The translations under genes were made by a program, and so were the position numbers. From Scilla litardierei (lineage: Eukaryota; Streptophyta; Magnoliopsida; Asparagales; Asparagaceae): a DNA stretch of 64,000 nt. The DNA is taken from contig CM061141.1 of assembly GCA_030789695.1 (NCBI GenBank), positions 194,877,689 through 194,941,688 on the forward strand, written 5' to 3'. Positions 11,684 to 23,943 of the stretch are shown in pieces; the first letter of the stretch is position 1; each line of letters opens with the position of its first letter. A model generated the notes under the pieces. That model worked only from the letters and a program-made list of their open reading frames with translations. It made no database searches and was not told the origin of the DNA.

Positions 11684-11701
11684 TGGCGCCGTTGTCGGGG
11701 A
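11684..11701 (+). promoter_or_regulatory. Athila-A primer binding site (tRNA-Asp)
   Basis: TGGCGCCGTTGTCGGGGA is complementary to the 3' end of plant tRNA-Asp at 17 of 18 positions. This is the usual Athila/Tat primer and it fixes the 5' LTR end. Confidence 0.9.
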
Positions 11702-11949
11702 CGGCAATAGTGTTATCTCAGTTTATTTTCATTTTGAGAAGTTTGCTAGCACTCTAATCATTCCTTATCTTTCCACCACCTTTATTCTTTTATTTATTTA
11801 CGTGCTATTGATGGTATTTGTCTGAGTTTTGTTGGTGCGTGAACACTCGTTTCGGGGCATCTACTAGAGAATTGCTATCCGATCCCGAGATCGAGAAAAC
11901 AGCAAGGGCCTTGAGGGCCTCTAGCAGAAATCCATCTACCTCTGCCCAG
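11702..11949 (+). other. Athila-A leader between primer site and gag
   Basis: About 250 bp with no recognised signal. A frame open through 11818-12006 overlaps it and carries the first gag codons from 11950. Confidence 0.5.
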
Positions 11950-13805
11950 ATGGCAGACAACAATACTCCTCATCCTCCTCGCATCGGGTCCTCAGAGACC
12001 ATATGAAGGCGATGTTTGGAAACAACTCATCTATTCTTAGACCGCAACTAGCGGCGGCGAGCTTCAAGCTGAAGATGGGGCTCATTAATTTGATGCAGCA
12101 GGATCCCTTCCTTGGGTATCCTCATGAAGACCCCAACCACCACATCGATACCTTTCCTGCAAAGTGTGACACTTTCAAGGCGAAGGATGTGAGTGATGAT
12201 GCTGTGAAGCTGCGGCTTTTCCCCTTCACTCTGAGGGATAAAGCCTCGTACTGGCTACGGGCCCATCCTCCCAATCATTTCACCACATGGGAGAAGCTGG
12301 CACTTGCCTTCGTGGATAAATTCTATCCACCCTCGAAGACAGTGCGGATCCAGGGGGCCATCTCGAACTTCAAGCAGCTCCCACAAGAGACGCTTTATGA
12401 GTCATGGGAGAGGTTTAAGGACCTCTAACATCAATGCCATCATCACGAAATCCAGCCTAGGGATTTGGTGCAGAGCTTTTAAAACAGGCTTCAGTCCAGC
12501 ACCAAGATGATTATAGATGCTGCGGCGCAAGGCGCCTTACTTGACAAGTCTCCTGAAGAGGCCATAGACTTGCTGGAGCACATGACAGTCAACAATCAGC
12601 AATGGAGTGAAGAAAGAACCATTATGGCCCGGACCCCCAAGGTCAAAGCTGCTAGCCATTTGGACTCTCACATCGAGACCTTATGCAAACAAGTGGCCAG
12701 GATTGAACAGTGCCTGGATTCCATCCGGCATCACCCAGCACATCGGCTTATCATCCTGCAGAGGAGTATGTAGAGCATGGGTATATCCCTAGTGAGGCAC
12801 AGTATGATGGTGCCGAATTATCAGAATCTGTGCAGTACGTCCAAGGAGAGGGACGGAACCAATTGCAACATTTGGCTGCTCGGAATCATCCGGGATTCTC
12901 TTATGGGAATCTAAATGGAGGGCTGCAACCTCCACAATTTCAGAGACCGCCACCCCCTCCCAGCAGCAACATGGGCAACAACAGAGTCAGCAACAGAGCG
13001 GGTTTAGGCCAGCTGGGCCTTATCGCCCGCCATTTTATCAATTCAACCGGCCGCCTCAGCAGGGCTACGCGCCAAACCTGCCTCGGTCCAATCTGGAGGC
13101 CACATTGGGGACCTTTATGAGTGGTCAAGCCCGGTTCAACCAGGACACTTCCACCCAGTTCAAGAGCATAAATACTACACTACATGAACGTAGGGGCCAG
13201 ATGTCCCAACTTTTGAAGAACCAAGGGAGGTTGTCCTCGCAACCAGAGACAAACCCAAGGGCCCAGGCGAATGCTGTGGTTTCTGTCACCACACGTGGTG
13301 GATGGGAGACTGACCCCGTCATGGTCCCGATTGTAAACAAGGAGAGAGTTATTGCTGAAGAAGCCGTTGTTGACGGCGATAGAGAAAAGGCCGCTGAAGA
13401 TCCTATAAATATCGAGGAGAAGGCAGACCCGCCATCCATCACGCCTACTTCAACGCTGCCTTCTGTTGATGCTGCGAAGAGCAAAGCTACCTGACCTCCC
13501 CCGCCATACCCACAGAGGTTGGCCCTGGCTAAGATGGAGAAGAAATACTCTAAGTTCATGGAGTTGCTGAAGGGAATCCAGTTGAACATCCCGTTCATGG
13601 ACGCTATCACGGAGATCCCAATCTATGCCAAGTTTTTGAAGGATCTGATCACTGGGAAGAGAAATCCTGAAGAGATAAAGCTTATGGAGGACTCCGCCTC
13701 CGTTATCAAGAATCACCTCCCCCGGAAGCTGCCAGATCCGGGGAGCTTCACTGTTCCATGCTCCATATGAGGGATGCCCATCAGCCGGGCTTTGATTGAT
13801 CTAGG
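11950..13805 (+). pseudogene. gag: Athila-A gag and start of protease, with stops and frameshifts
   Basis: The likely start is ATG 11950, reading MADNNTPHPP; a shift before about 12000 moves to the frame of the capsid core. That core (12003-12428) shows MFGNNSSIL, DPNHHIDTF and LRLFPFTLRDKASYWLRAHP, the Athila retrotransposon-gag domain. Two in-frame TAA codons follow, then the frame resumes at 12507 with DAAAQGALLDKSPEEAIDLLE. Further shifts occur around 12750 and 13110. The gag C-terminal part (13519-13770) contains LALAKMEKKYSKFMELLKGI. A TGA at 13768-13770 precedes the protease entry, which reads to Asp-Leu-Gly, where SIRE-B interrupts. There is no CCHC knuckle that I can see. The capsid would assemble particles; this copy cannot make it. 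Confidence 0.85.
13801..13805 (+). repeat. Target site duplication CTAGG (left copy) of SIRE-B
   Basis: CTAGG directly precedes the SIRE-B LTR and recurs directly after the other LTR at 23276-23280. Confidence 0.95.
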
Positions 13806-15360
13806 TGAAAAACACCCTAGAGGGGGGTGAATAGGGTGTGTGGCACAAATTTAAAAATAATCACAAACACAGAGATAATCAGACACAGATATTTTTTAAC
13901 GGAGTGGCTCCCTGCCAAAACTCCGACCCCAAGACCTATGAGGATTTCACTTAATAAAACCGATCACACTTACGGGTAGTGATCTCACCGTACACAAATA
14001 TAGTTCAAGAGTTAAAGCACAGAGATAGCTTCAGAGTAAAGCTATTCTTAATACAATCTCACAACTAAAACAGATTCAAATAGCTTTAATACTACAGTGA
14101 AAAATCAGAGAGATATCACCGTGATGAAGTTTGTGAGGTCGTGATCGTGTGGGCGCAAACGGTTCGCTGATCCGATGTCTGGATTGGAAGATATAGTATT
14201 CGGAAGATGATTGCGCGAATCTGAATTCTGCAGTGGTTGATCTGTAGTAAAACGTCCAAACTGAGTATGATTATGTGGACTGAGCAATGAAGACTATCAC
14301 CGTTGCGAAGGGCATGAAGATGTGGTCGCGTGGGAGCAAACGGCTCGTCGATCCGACTTCTGGATCAGGAGATATGAGTGTACGAAGTCGAATGCGCGAA
14401 TCTGAAATCTGCACTTGAAAAATCTGCCCTGGCAAAATTCGGATGTTGGAGAGTAAAATTGTGTTCTCTTGAGATCATGCGGCAGGTTTTATTTCCAGGG
14501 GGAAAAACAGGGGCTTTTGTGATGGCAAAAGAAAGCTCTCAACTCTGTTTGATTTTACTGTGCGTGGGTGTTTATTTGAAGAGCCGCACTGGAAAACGAT
14601 TTTGAAGAATCCGCACTTAAAAAATTTTTTTTGAAGAGCCTCACATAAAACAGAATTTTATGAAGAGCTGCACTGAAATGTTTTTAAGGGCCGCACAAAA
14701 AAATTGCTATTTGAAGGCACCAAGCAACTCACAGCCTTCTAATGATCAAAGATTAAAAAATTTTGTTTTCATTAAAGAAACAGGAGAGCACTTGTTTTCT
14801 TTAATAGCATGAAGGGCCCTTTTTTTAAAAGCTTTTGTTGGGGTTTGTTGAAAATGATGCGGCTGTTTCAAGGGGTTTGTAAATCAAATATCAGTAGTGA
14901 ATCAAAGCATTTGAGATTCGAAATGATGCGTCAGTTATAAGGATTTTGTAATTCGAAAATTTTGTTGCGCCTTATCAAAAAAGAATCGGCTGAGGCTAAT
15001 TTATGGAGATCATGAGTGATAATGGGATGAGATTTTTGAATTGGAGATTGAATATGAGACCAAGTGCCTTGTGTTTAGGATAAGAACATGGAGTTTGAAT
15101 TCAAGTGGAAAATCTCTTGAGTATCAAATCAGTTATTTGTCCAATTCAAGTCTTCATTTGAATCTGAATATAGATAATGTAGAATTATTTGAATTTTCCT
15201 TTTTGCACCCATGTCCACATACACGCTCTCTTTTGCAAAAGAAATTTATTATGCATTTTGCTCCCTGAAATCTCTTAATGAAAAATGTTAGTCACACGGC
15301 TTGTTTGTCATCATCAAAATTATACCGTACGACCTAGTTAGTAGACTAACTAGGCCAACA
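13806..15360 (-). repeat. SIRE-B 3' LTR (left copy, 1555 bp)
   Basis: On the plus strand it runs from TGAAAAACACCCTAG to TAGGCCAACA. Near the left end is the complement of the SIRE signature (CTAGAGGGGGGTGAATAGG). Two diverged copies of a unit of about 180 bp start near 14115 and 14295, each with a GCAAACGG(T/C)TCG...GATCCGA core. The right end carries a CCTAGTTAGTAGACTAACTAGG palindrome split by one base. Small frames in it are not genes. Confidence 0.95.
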
Positions 15361-15375
15361 ATCTCCCCCTTTTTG
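15361..15375 (-). promoter_or_regulatory. SIRE-B polypurine tract
   Basis: On the minus strand CAAAAAGGGGGAGAT directly precedes the LTR TGTTGG. Similar G-rich tracts lie further inside at about 15501 and 15560, as in SIRE-A. Confidence 0.85.
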
Positions 15376-16568
15376 ATGATGGCAAACAAGTCTGGAAAAA
15401 TTGAGAAATTATAATAAAGAGCCAGCAATATAGTGCACATGATTATAGACATCATACAAGGCTACCCATATCGATGTGCTCTCATGAAAATTAGTGACAA
15501 GCTCCCCCTTAAAATGTGCATATCTTCCCCATTATTTTTCTGCTATTTTTTCTTCTTCTCCCCCTTTTGCCATTAATCGAAAAGATCACACAAATTGAAG
15601 AGGTTAAGAATGAGACATGAAACAAGTTTACAAATCGAAGAAACAAGAAATTGATGACGATGCTCATATTAATGCTTATTCCCCCACGATCTTAAAGTAT
15701 AACAAATATCATGAGCATTGAAAGCATACGATCGTTGTAAGAAATCTAACAAGAAGATGTTGTATTATGAAGCACTTTGACAATATGAGGGGTGCTTAGA
15801 AACTTATGAGATGAAAATATAAAATTATCTAATACATTTTGTGAGCCTTCGTTGCTATGGAATAATCAATAAGTAATATGTAGGGAGACACCAATCAAGG
15901 GATACCATGGTGTTAAATTTCGGGTCCTTTGGAATTAAGGTGCGCTAAGTGGTTACTTCATCTACCATATTTCATACGCATTGCTCAACAAACCCCCGAA
16001 ATCTGGTTACTAGCCGCCGGTATCAAATGTAGTATATTTGAAGATGTTTTGCTATTCCCTTTTTCTTTTATTAATTTTTTTTTAAATGCGCATAGCAATT
16101 TTTTTATATTATTATTACAATGTTGGTGTCTCAGAATAGTGACGCATGAAGGCATCACATACTCGACTCCTACTAAATAATTTTCCATAGAGATTTAAGC
16201 GCACAAAATTGTAAGGACAGAATATAAATTCAGAAACTTTAGAATCTAAGCACATTCAATTGTCTCCATAGTTTATAAGACTCAATCAATCTATTTGATT
16301 CGTACAATTTGGCATGCTTACAAGTTTCACTTTTTTTATTAATAATTCAAGCATGGGGATTTTACAATAATATGGTGCATCATCATCAAAAACATTTTAA
16401 TGTTTCTAAGATGTCTAACAAGGTTCATATCAAATTTTCAACCAAAATCAATAATAGTGATGACGATCATGCATGCACATACCAAGAATGACCAAACCCA
16501 CATTAAAATGAAATAGTGTGTGGCTTAGGTACAATAAGTAAGCATGTGTATGTGCATGGATATGCATG
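15376..16568 (-). other. SIRE-B non-coding region between pol and 3' LTR
   Basis: About 1.2 kb with no long ORF on either strand, where some SIRE elements carry an env-like gene. It contains additional CTCCCCCTT tracts near the LTR side and otherwise AT-rich sequence. Confidence 0.6.
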
Positions 16569-19500
16569 CTAATGCTCAATTAGTGACATAATCCCCAACT
16601 CCCTTCGAATGAAGCAAAATTGTTTTTGGTTTAAGGGTTTGGTGAAAATGTCCGCTAATTGTTTTTCTGTATCAATATATCCTAAAGAGATATCTTTCTT
16701 GTCAACATGATCTCTAAGGAAGTGGTGACGAATATCAATATGTTTTGTCCTAGAGTGTAGAATAGGATTTTTAGATAGATTTATAGCTCTCTTTTTGTCA
16801 CACCAAATGGTTGTAGGTTGGAAAGTAAGATCGTAGTCTCTGAGGGTTTGTCTCATCCATAGAATTTGAGCACAACAACAACCTGCTGAAACATATTCGG
16901 CTTCGGTTGTACTCAATGCTATGGAGTTTTGCTTCTTGGAGAACCAAGAAACAAGAGACATACCTAGTAGTTGGCAAGTGCCCGTGGTACTCTTACGATC
17001 GGTCTTACTTCCCGCAAAATCCACATCACAATATCCTACAAGCTCAAATGATGTGGAACAAGGATACCATAAACCAAAATCTAAGGTTCCTTTAACATAT
17101 CGAATTATTCGTTTAACATAAGAAAGATGTGACTCTTTTGGACAAGATTGAAATCTTGCACATAAACATACACTGAACATTATATCAGGCCTACTAGCTG
17201 TCAAGTATAATAGGCTACCCATCATACCTCGGTACAAGCGTTCATCCACTTTCTTTCCCTTTTCGTCTTTATCCATCGTTGCCGTCGTTGCCATGGGAGT
17301 AGAGCATTCCTTAGCATTTTCAAGTCCAAACTTCTTCACTAACTCCTTTGCATATTTTGCTTGATTGATGAAAATTCCGTCCTCACATTGTTTGATTTGT
17401 AACCCAAGCATGAATGTAAGTTCACCCATCAGACTCATCTCAAATTCCCTAGACATACATATAGCAAATTCCTCACAGAGTAGATTGTTAGTAGCACCAA
17501 GAACGATATCATCAACATATATTTGTACTACAAGTAGATCTTTATTTTGATGTTTAACAAATAGAGTTTTTTCCGCCTTTCCCATGGAAAAATTATTTTC
17601 AAGCAAAAATTTACTAAGTCGCTCATACCAAGCTCTAGGAGCTTGTTTGAGCCCATATAAAGCACGTTTAAGCTTGAAAACATAGTCCGGGTGGATGGAG
17701 TCTTCAAACCCAGGAGGTTGTTTGACATAGACTTCCTCAGATAAAACTCCATTCAAAAAGGCACTCTTGACGTCCATTTGAAAGAGTTTGAATTTCATGA
17801 AACTAGCGAATGCTAAAAGCATCCTAATTGCTTCCAATCTTGCGACGGGAGCAAATGTTTCATCAAAATCAATCCCTTCCTCTTGGTTATAACCTTGTGC
17901 AACTAATCTTGCTTTATTACGCACAACATGTCCCATTTCGTCAAGTTTGTTTCTGAATACCCATTTAGTGCCTATAATTGTTTGATTTTTTGGTTTAGGA
18001 ACAAGTTCCCAAACTTGATTCCTATCAAATTGTGACAATTCCTCCTGCATTGCCATAATCCAATAGGAATCTTCTAAAGCACTATCAACATTTTTAGGCT
18101 CCAAAATGGATATAAATGCAAAGTTAACCATCAAATTAAAGCTACTTCTAGTACGTATACCTTCCGTCGTGTCTCCAAGGATTTGATTCTTTGGATGATC
18201 CTTCTGAAAGTGCCAATCCTTAGGGAGATCTTGTGATGACGTAGTAGCTTCTGCTTCTTTTGATACACCATCATTGTTGTTCTCTTGCTCATTGGAATTG
18301 CTAGTGTTTGTCTCCAGTCCATCCAAGCCACCTGTAATATCTGTAGAATCTGCAGCACTAGAAGATTCATTAATAGAACTTTTCTCGTCAAATTTTACAT
18401 GCACAGTTTCTTGAATAGTAAGAGTTCTTTTGTTAAATACTCGGTAAGATTTGCTATGTGGTGAGTAGCCAACAAAAATACCCTCATCGGATTTAGCATC
18501 AAATTTATCCAGATTTACGCCTACTTTCAGAATATAGCATTTGCATCCAAATGGTTTTAAATGTGATAAGTTGGGAGTCAACTCTCTATAAAGCTCATAA
18601 GGTGTTTTCTTCAAAATGGGTCTAATGGACACACGATTTAAAATATAGCAAGAAGTATGTATAGCTTCAGCCCAAAAATATAAAGGCAATTTGTAATCAT
18701 GAATCATGGTCCTAGCCATTTCTTGCAAAGTACGGTTTTTCCTCTCAACCACCCCATTTTGTTGTGGTGTCCTCGGGGCAGAAAAATTATGTGAATAACC
18801 TTTTGAAATGCAAAAATCATCAAAGCTAGTATTAACAAATTCTCCTCCATGATCACTTCTAACTTTGATAATTGAAAAACCTTTTTCATTTTCAACCTTT
18901 TTACAAAACATTTTGAAAACATCAAAAGTTTCATGTTTGTGTGTCAAAAAATAAACCCAGGTGAAACGTGAAAAGTCATCGACAATAACAAAGCAATAAT
19001 GCATACCACCTAAACTAGCAACCTTTGTGGGTCCAAATAAATCCAAATGTATCAGTTGCAATGGCTTAGAAGTAGTTACAACGTTTTTAGGATTGAAACT
19101 ACTTTTATGTTGTTTACCTAGTTGACATGCATCACAAAGCTTATCCCGATCAAAGGTAATTTGAGGTAAACCTCTCACTAGTTTCTTTCGAGCAAGCTTT
19201 GAGATTAGGTCCATACCGGCATGGCCTAATCTTCGATGCCAAAGCCAACTAGTCTCATGTGATGCAACTAAACATTTTAGATTATTTGAATCACTAAGTT
19301 TGATAGTATAGATGTTATTATAAGATGTACCCTTGAAAAGAATATCATCACCTTTTAAAATATATACTTTGTCATTTTTGAAATGAACCTTAAGGCCTAT
19401 AGAGCATAGCTGACTCACACTTAACAAGTTATGTGCTAAACCATCAACAAGATTAACATTTTCAATGACCACAAGAGGATGCTTACCAATGTTACCCTTA

Positions 19501-19856
19501 CCCAAGATTTTGCACTTCTTTCCATCTCCAAGAATAACCGTCCCTCCATCTTTCCTTGATAGCGTCGTGAAGAGGGATTCATTGCCCGTCATGTGATTCG
19601 AGCAACCGCTATCAAGGTACCAAATGTTGTCATTTTCCACTTGAAGATGCACCTGCAAAAGAAGATGCACCCTTTGGTAACCAAATTTTGGATCCACAAT
19701 TGTTAGTACGATGCTTTGGAACCCATATGAAATATGCAGGATAATATCTGGCCAAGCAATCATACATAACATGCCCATTTTTGTTGCAATAAAAACATGT
19801 AACATTGAAATGCTTATTAGTAGATGACATATGATTTTTGTGCATGCAATGTTCAA
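16569..19856 (-). CDS. pol: SIRE-B pol: protease, integrase, RT and RNase H
   Basis: Up to 1095 codons without a stop; the functional part starts at about residue 75, since the upstream part only overlaps the gag tail in another frame. Protease: [13 protein letters not shown] (Asp near residue 82). Integrase: WHRRLGHAG zinc-binding entry, then core Asp in HLDLFGPT, Asp in VRSDHGGEF and Glu 36 residues later in NGVVERKNR, a proper DD35[12 protein letters not shown] and YVDDIVLGA near residue 780. RNase [29 protein letters not shown] and [14 protein letters not shown]. It would process Gag-Pol, copy the RNA to DNA and integrate it. The frame is +1 relative to gag. All catalytic residues I can place are present, so this copy could supply active Pol if the frame offset is bridged. 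Confidence 0.92.
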   Translation of the reverse strand: MNIACTKIICHLLISISMLHVFIATKMGMLCMIAWPDIILHISYGFQSIVLTIVDPKFGYQRVHLLLQVHLQVENDNIWYLDSGCSNHMTGNESLFTTLSRKDGGTVILGDGKKCKILGKGNIGKHPLVVIENVNLVDGLAHNLLSVSQLCSIGLKVHFKNDKVYILKGDDILFKGTSYNNIYTIKLSDSNNLKCLVASHETSWLWHRRLGHAGMDLISKLARKKLVRGLPQITFDRDKLCDACQLGKQHKSSFNPKNVVTTSKPLQLIHLDLFGPTKVASLGGMHYCFVIVDDFSRFTWVYFLTHKHETFDVFKMFCKKVENEKGFSIIKVRSDHGGEFVNTSFDDFCISKGYSHNFSAPRTPQQNGVVERKNRTLQEMARTMIHDYKLPLYFWAEAIHTSCYILNRVSIRPILKKTPYELYRELTPNLSHLKPFGCKCYILKVGVNLDKFDAKSDEGIFVGYSPHSKSYRVFNKRTLTIQETVHVKFDEKSSINESSSAADSTDITGGLDGLETNTSNSNEQENNNDGVSKEAEATTSSQDLPKDWHFQKDHPKNQILGDTTEGIRTRSSFNLMVNFAFISILEPKNVDSALEDSYWIMAMQEELSQFDRNQVWELVPKPKNQTIIGTKWVFRNKLDEMGHVVRNKARLVAQGYNQEEGIDFDETFAPVARLEAIRMLLAFASFMKFKLFQMDVKSAFLNGVLSEEVYVKQPPGFEDSIHPDYVFKLKRALYGLKQAPRAWYERLSKFLLENNFSMGKAEKTLFVKHQNKDLLVVQIYVDDIVLGATNNLLCEEFAICMSREFEMSLMGELTFMLGLQIKQCEDGIFINQAKYAKELVKKFGLENAKECSTPMATTATMDKDEKGKKVDERLYRGMMGSLLYLTASRPDIMFSVCLCARFQSCPKESHLSYVKRIIRYVKGTLDFGLWYPCSTSFELVGYCDVDFAGSKTDRKSTTGTCQLLGMSLVSWFSKKQNSIALSTTEAEYVSAGCCCAQILWMRQTLRDYDLTFQPTTIWCDKKRAINLSKNPILHSRTKHIDIRHHFLRDHVDKKDISLGYIDTEKQLADIFTKPLNQKQFCFIRRELGIMSLIEH

Positions 19857-21666
19857 AGCTCATGTCTCTTGCAGAATTCTTTTCAGTGATCTTCCTAGTT
19901 TTTTTCTTAGGTTGTTTTTTCTGAAAGCCAAGACCATGTTTACTAGATTGTTCATTAAGCCCATTTATCATCTTATTAAAGCTTTCTTGGCTATTTGTGA
20001 ATTTCTTTAATGTCAAGCTAAGATTTTGATTTTCATTCTCAAGTTCACTAATCTTAGTCTCATATCTTTTTTCTTTTTCACTAGTTTCAGAATCGATGGC
20101 TATGTGTTTTCCTTTTATTAAATTAGATTTTTCTTTTTCAAGCTCTTCCAATTTTTCTTCATAGCTAGCCACTTTTAGGTTCAATAATTTTATTTCAGAA
20201 TCTTTAGAACTAAGAATACTAATTTTCTCTTTTAATTCTTTAGCGAGATTAACATGGTCAAACTCTAATGTATCCAATTTTTTATTAGTATTTTCTAGCT
20301 CTAAGGTTTTTGTTTCTAGTTGGGTTTCATCAAAATTATATATTATTTCCTTTTGTTCTTTCCACTTAACAAATAGCTCATCTCTCTCTCTTGTCATGCT
20401 CCCTAGTTCATCTTTTAATGAATCACGAACTTTTTTTAGTTTAAGGAATTTAGGACCCATTTCTTGAAGGAGTTCTACAAGAAATTCATAAGCTTCCTCC
20501 ATGCTAGAAAACATATCATCACTAATATTCATTTCATCATCAAAGCTTTGCACAAGAGAGCTAATTTTTACCTTTTCGTTTCCAGCCATAAAGCAAGTTC
20601 CAGTGTTGTCGTTCCAGTCATCATCTGAGGATAGGTCTTCTGCGTCACTTTCTCCCCACGTAGCCACCATTCCTCGCTTTGATGTTCTCGTTTCTCCATC
20701 ACCAGCCTTTTCCTTTCCTTTTCCTTTCAGAAGTGGACATTCTGCTTTCATGTGCCCTCTTTTGTTGCATCTGAAACACTGAGGTGCAGAACTTTCTCCA
20801 TCATTTTCTTCATTTTTCTTGGCTCCCCAAATGCTTCCCGTCCTTCTTTTGTTGTTTTTCATGAATTTCACAAATTTCCTTGTAACAAGAGCCATGCTTT
20901 CATCATCTGATTCATTCATCTCCTCCTTGAGCATTTTGGAGATTTGAAAAGCTAAATTCTTTTCCTTTGTTTCCCCCTTCTTAGGTTTCTCTTCCATCTT
21001 TGGTGTGCTGTCATTGGCCATCTTCAATTGAACCTCATAAGCCATTAATTTTCCCATTAACTTCTCGAAACTGATATCTGCCAAATCATGTGCTTCTTCG
21101 ATCGCCGTCCTCTTTTGAATCCAATCGCCAGATAAGGAGTATAAAATCTTTCCGACCAGATCTTCCTCTGGGATGTCCTTCCCTAAGGATTTCAGTGGAT
21201 TGACGATATCTGCAAAACGAGAAAACATAGCATCAATAGACTCATTAGGCATCATAGCAAAATTTTCATATTTTTGTAATAACATTCTAATACGAGTTTT
21301 CTTAACTTCACTAGTTCCCTCATGAGTAACTTCAAGTCTCGTCCAAATATCCTTAGCAGTAGAACAAGAACTAATGCGGTTAAATTCAGTTTTACTAAGA
21401 CCACAATACAAGATGCTCATGGCCTTAAAATTTAGATTTTCTAACCGATCATTTTCTTTTTGCTGCTCAGGAGTGGGTTTATCAAACAGTGTAAATCCTT
21501 CACTGATTATTTTCCATAATGCCATATCGATACCTTTGATGTGTATGGACATACGCTGTTTCCAATAACTATAGTCCGTACCATCAAATAGAGGAGATCT
21601 GAGATACGACTGACCTTCTCTTTGACTGTGCGTGTCATATGAGTATGTGTGCGGAATTTGTGCCAT
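19630..21666 (-). CDS. gag: SIRE-B gag with extended coiled-coil region
   Basis: 678 codons starting [19 protein letters not shown], 42 bases after the primer site. The capsid region (about residues 25-230) has the copia UBN2 pattern with [14 protein letters not shown] and [18 protein letters not shown] knuckle, [14 protein letters not shown], lies near residue 295. An acidic segment and a long Glu/Lys/Leu heptad-like stretch (about 390-560) predict coiled coil. A second knuckle, [14 protein letters not shown], lies near 620. This long gag with a coiled coil between two knuckles fits the SIRE/Maximus lineage. It ends at a TGA just where the pol frame takes over, so Gag-Pol would need a +1 shift, or this copy carries a 1-nt indel. 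Confidence 0.92.
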   Translation of the reverse strand: MAQIPHTYSYDTHSQREGQSYLRSPLFDGTDYSYWKQRMSIHIKGIDMALWKIISEGFTLFDKPTPEQQKENDRLENLNFKAMSILYCGLSKTEFNRISSCSTAKDIWTRLEVTHEGTSEVKKTRIRMLLQKYENFAMMPNESIDAMFSRFADIVNPLKSLGKDIPEEDLVGKILYSLSGDWIQKRTAIEEAHDLADISFEKLMGKLMAYEVQLKMANDSTPKMEEKPKKGETKEKNLAFQISKMLKEEMNESDDESMALVTRKFVKFMKNNKRRTGSIWGAKKNEENDGESSAPQCFRCNKRGHMKAECPLLKGKGKEKAGDGETRTSKRGMVATWGESDAEDLSSDDDWNDNTGTCFMAGNEKVKISSLVQSFDDEMNISDDMFSSMEEAYEFLVELLQEMGPKFLKLKKVRDSLKDELGSMTRERDELFVKWKEQKEIIYNFDETQLETKTLELENTNKKLDTLEFDHVNLAKELKEKISILSSKDSEIKLLNLKVASYEEKLEELEKEKSNLIKGKHIAIDSETSEKEKRYETKISELENENQNLSLTLKKFTNSQESFNKMINGLNEQSSKHGLGFQKKQPKKKTRKITEKNSARDMSFEHCMHKNHMSSTNKHFNVTCFYCNKNGHVMYDCLARYYPAYFIWVPKHRTNNCGSKIWLPKGASSFAGASSSGK

Positions 21667-21708
21667 AAGATCGAAATTCCACTAGACTTTGAGTCTAAAA
21701 GGAATCCC

Positions 21709-21720
21709 GCTCTGATACCA
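21709..21720 (-). promoter_or_regulatory. SIRE-B primer binding site (initiator tRNA-Met)
   Basis: On the minus strand TGGTATCAGAGC lies two bases inside the 5' LTR. It is the standard complement to the 3' end of initiator tRNA-Met. Confidence 0.95.
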
Positions 21721-21722
21721 AT

Positions 21723-23275
21723 TGAAAAACACCCTAGAGGGGGGTGAATAGGGTGTGTGGCACAAATTTAAAAATAATCACAAACACAGAGATAATCAAA
21801 CACAGATATTTTTTAACGGAGTGGCTCCCTGCCAAAACTCCGACCCCAAGACCTATGAGGATTTCACTTAATAAAACCGATCACACTTACGGGTAGTGAT
21901 CTCACCGTACACAAATATAGTTCAAGAGTTAAAGCGCAGAGATAGCTTCAGAGTAAAGCTATTCTTAATACAATCTCACAACTAAAACAGATTCAAATAG
22001 CTTTAATACTATAGTGAAAAATCAGAGAGATATCACCGTGATGAAGTTTGTGAGGTCGTGATCGTGTGGGCGCAAACGGTTCGCTGATCCGATGTCTGGA
22101 TTGGAAGATATAGTATTCGGAAGATGATTGCGCGAATCTGAATTCTGCAGTGGTTGATCTGTAGTAAAACGTCCGAACTGAGTATGATTATGTGGACTGA
22201 GCAATGAAGACTATCACTGTTGCGAAGGGCATGAAGATGTGGTCGCGTGGGAGCAAACGGCTCGTCGATCCGACTTCTGGATCAGGAGATATGAGTGTAC
22301 GAAGTCGAATGCGCGAATCTGAAATCTGCACTTGAAAAATCTGCCCTGGCAAAATTCGGATGTTGGAGAGTAAAATTGTGTTCTCTTGAGATCATGCGGC
22401 AGGTTTTATTTCCAGGGGGAAAAACAGGGGCTTTTGTGATGGCAAAAGAAAGCTCTCAACTCTGTTTGATTTTACTGTGCGTGGGTGTTTATTTGAAGAG
22501 CCGCACTGGAAAACGATTTTGAAGAATCCGCACTTAAAAATTTTTTTGAAGAGCCTCACATAAAACAGAATTTTATGAAGAGCCGCACTGAAATGTTTTT
22601 AAGGGCCGCACAAAAAAATTGCTATTTGAAGGCACCAAGCAACTCACAGCCTTCTAATGATCAAAGATTAAAAAATTTTGTTTTCATTAAAGAAACAGGA
22701 GAGCACTTGTTTTCTTTAATAGCATGAAGGGCCCTTTTTTTAAAAGCTTTTGTTGGGGTTTGTTGAAAATGATGCGGCTGTTTCAAGGGGTTTGTAAATC
22801 AAATATCAGTAGTGAATCAAAGCATTTGAGATTCGAAATGATGCGTCAGTTATAAGGATTTTGTAATTCAAAAATTTTGTTGCGCCTTATCAAAAAAGAA
22901 TCGGCTGAGGCTAATTTATGGAGATCATGAGTGATAATGGGATGAGATTTTTGAATTGGAGATTGAATATGAGACCAAGTGCCTTGTGTTTAGGATAAGA
23001 ACATGGAGTTTGAATTCAAGTGGAAAATCTCTTGAGTATCAAATCAGTTATTTGTCCAATTCAAGTCTTCATTTGAATCTGAATATAGATAATGTAGAAT
23101 TATTTGAATTTTCCTTTTTGCACCCATGTCCACATACACGCTCTCTTTTGCAAAAGAAATTTATTATGCATTTTGCTCCCTGAAATCTCTTAATGAAAAA
23201 TGTTAGTCACACGGCTTGTTTGTCATCATCAAAATTATACCGTACAACCTAGTTAGTAGACTAACTAGGCCAACA
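21723..23275 (-). repeat. SIRE-B 5' LTR (right copy, 1553 bp)
   Basis: Nearly identical to 13806-15360, with the same termini and the same internal repeats of about 180 bp. By eye the copies differ by eight transitions and one 2-bp A-run indel, about 0.5%. Confidence 0.95.
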
Positions 23276-23280
23276 CTAGG
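23276..23280 (+). repeat. Target site duplication CTAGG (right copy) of SIRE-B
   Basis: Matches 13801-13805 exactly. Collapsing the two copies rejoins the Athila-A protease frame. Confidence 0.95.
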
Positions 23281-23930
23281 GGCTAGCATCAGTTTGATGC
23301 CCCTTTCTATTTTCAAGAGATTGCAGACTGGAAGCAAACTAGACTGACAAATATGTCCATCCAGCTTGCAGACCATTCAATCACTTACCCGGTGGGAATA
23401 GCCAGGGATATCATTCTCCTGATACCCCCTGAGTTATGTGTTCCCGTAGACTTCGTCATCATGAACATGCCCGAGGGAGGGAGCTCCCAGCTTATACTCG
23501 GCCGCCCCTTCATGGCGACGGCCGGTGTTTTGATTGATGTCCGAGAAGGGACTCTCTCGCTTAATGTGGGGAATATCGAAGCTGAGTTCCGGCTGCAGAA
23601 GCCAATGAGAGAACGTGCTCATGAGGAAGGAGTAGCTATTTGGAGCTCCTGGAGGACGAAGCCGTTGAAGATTTCACTTTTGAGGGGGTCATGAAGGACC
23701 CCGTGAAAACAGGAATTGACGATGATGGCGACCCAACCTACCACAAAGCGGTCGCCGCATACATCCGAGTGTTGGATGAGGAACTTCTAAATCATTCTCC
23801 GAGTTATGAAGAACCAGAGGCCACAGGCTGCTCGAGGGAGAAGCTTGAAGTAGGTGGATACCAAATACCGCCGGATTGCATCATTGGAAAGAACGACGCG
23901 CGAATTCCACGCGCACCGAACGACAATTGA
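23276..23930 (+). pseudogene. pol: Athila-A protease, second part, and start of PR-RT linker
   Basis: Directly after the duplication the frame reads Gly-Ala-Ser-Ile-Ser-Leu-Met-Pro, the continuation of the Asp-Leu-Gly at 13805, so the active-site loop is split by SIRE-B. A shift near 23345 leads into MSIQLADHSITYPVGIA and VDFVIMNMPEGGSSQLILGRPFMATAGVLIDV, the conserved protease flap and C-terminal block. Another shift at about 23640 leads into the acidic linker (DEAVEDFTFEGVMKDP, DEELLNHSP). The linker ends abruptly near 23900, and the next recognisable sequence is the post-pol motif at 23944. About 2.9 kb coding RT, RNase H and integrase is therefore missing, judged from the intact pol of Athila-B. 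The protease would cleave Gag-Pol; it is not functional here. Confidence 0.85.
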
Positions 23931-23943
23931 TAAATCAAAGGGA

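Larger units (their letters stand above)
13806..23275 (-). mobile_element. SIRE-B: complete young Ty1/copia SIRE-type retrotransposon
   Basis: 9470 bp flanked by perfect CTAGG duplications, with two LTRs of 1555 and 1553 bp that differ by about eight substitutions (all transitions, counted by eye) and a 2-bp indel. Read on the minus strand: 5' LTR (21723-23275), iMet primer site, gag, pol, about 1.2 kb of non-coding DNA, polypurine tract, 3' LTR (13806-15360). All pol domains are open. The only visible lesion is a +1 frame offset between gag and pol. It inserted into the Athila-A protease codons. Confidence 0.95.

Noticed and set aside
11684..11701. tRNA-Asp gene
   Set aside because: Only 18 bases complementary to the tRNA 3' end are present; this is a primer binding site.
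19640..19856. N-terminal extension of SIRE-B pol upstream of the protease
   Set aside because: It lies in the alternate frame of the gag knuckle region and has no pol motif; probably just an open overlap.
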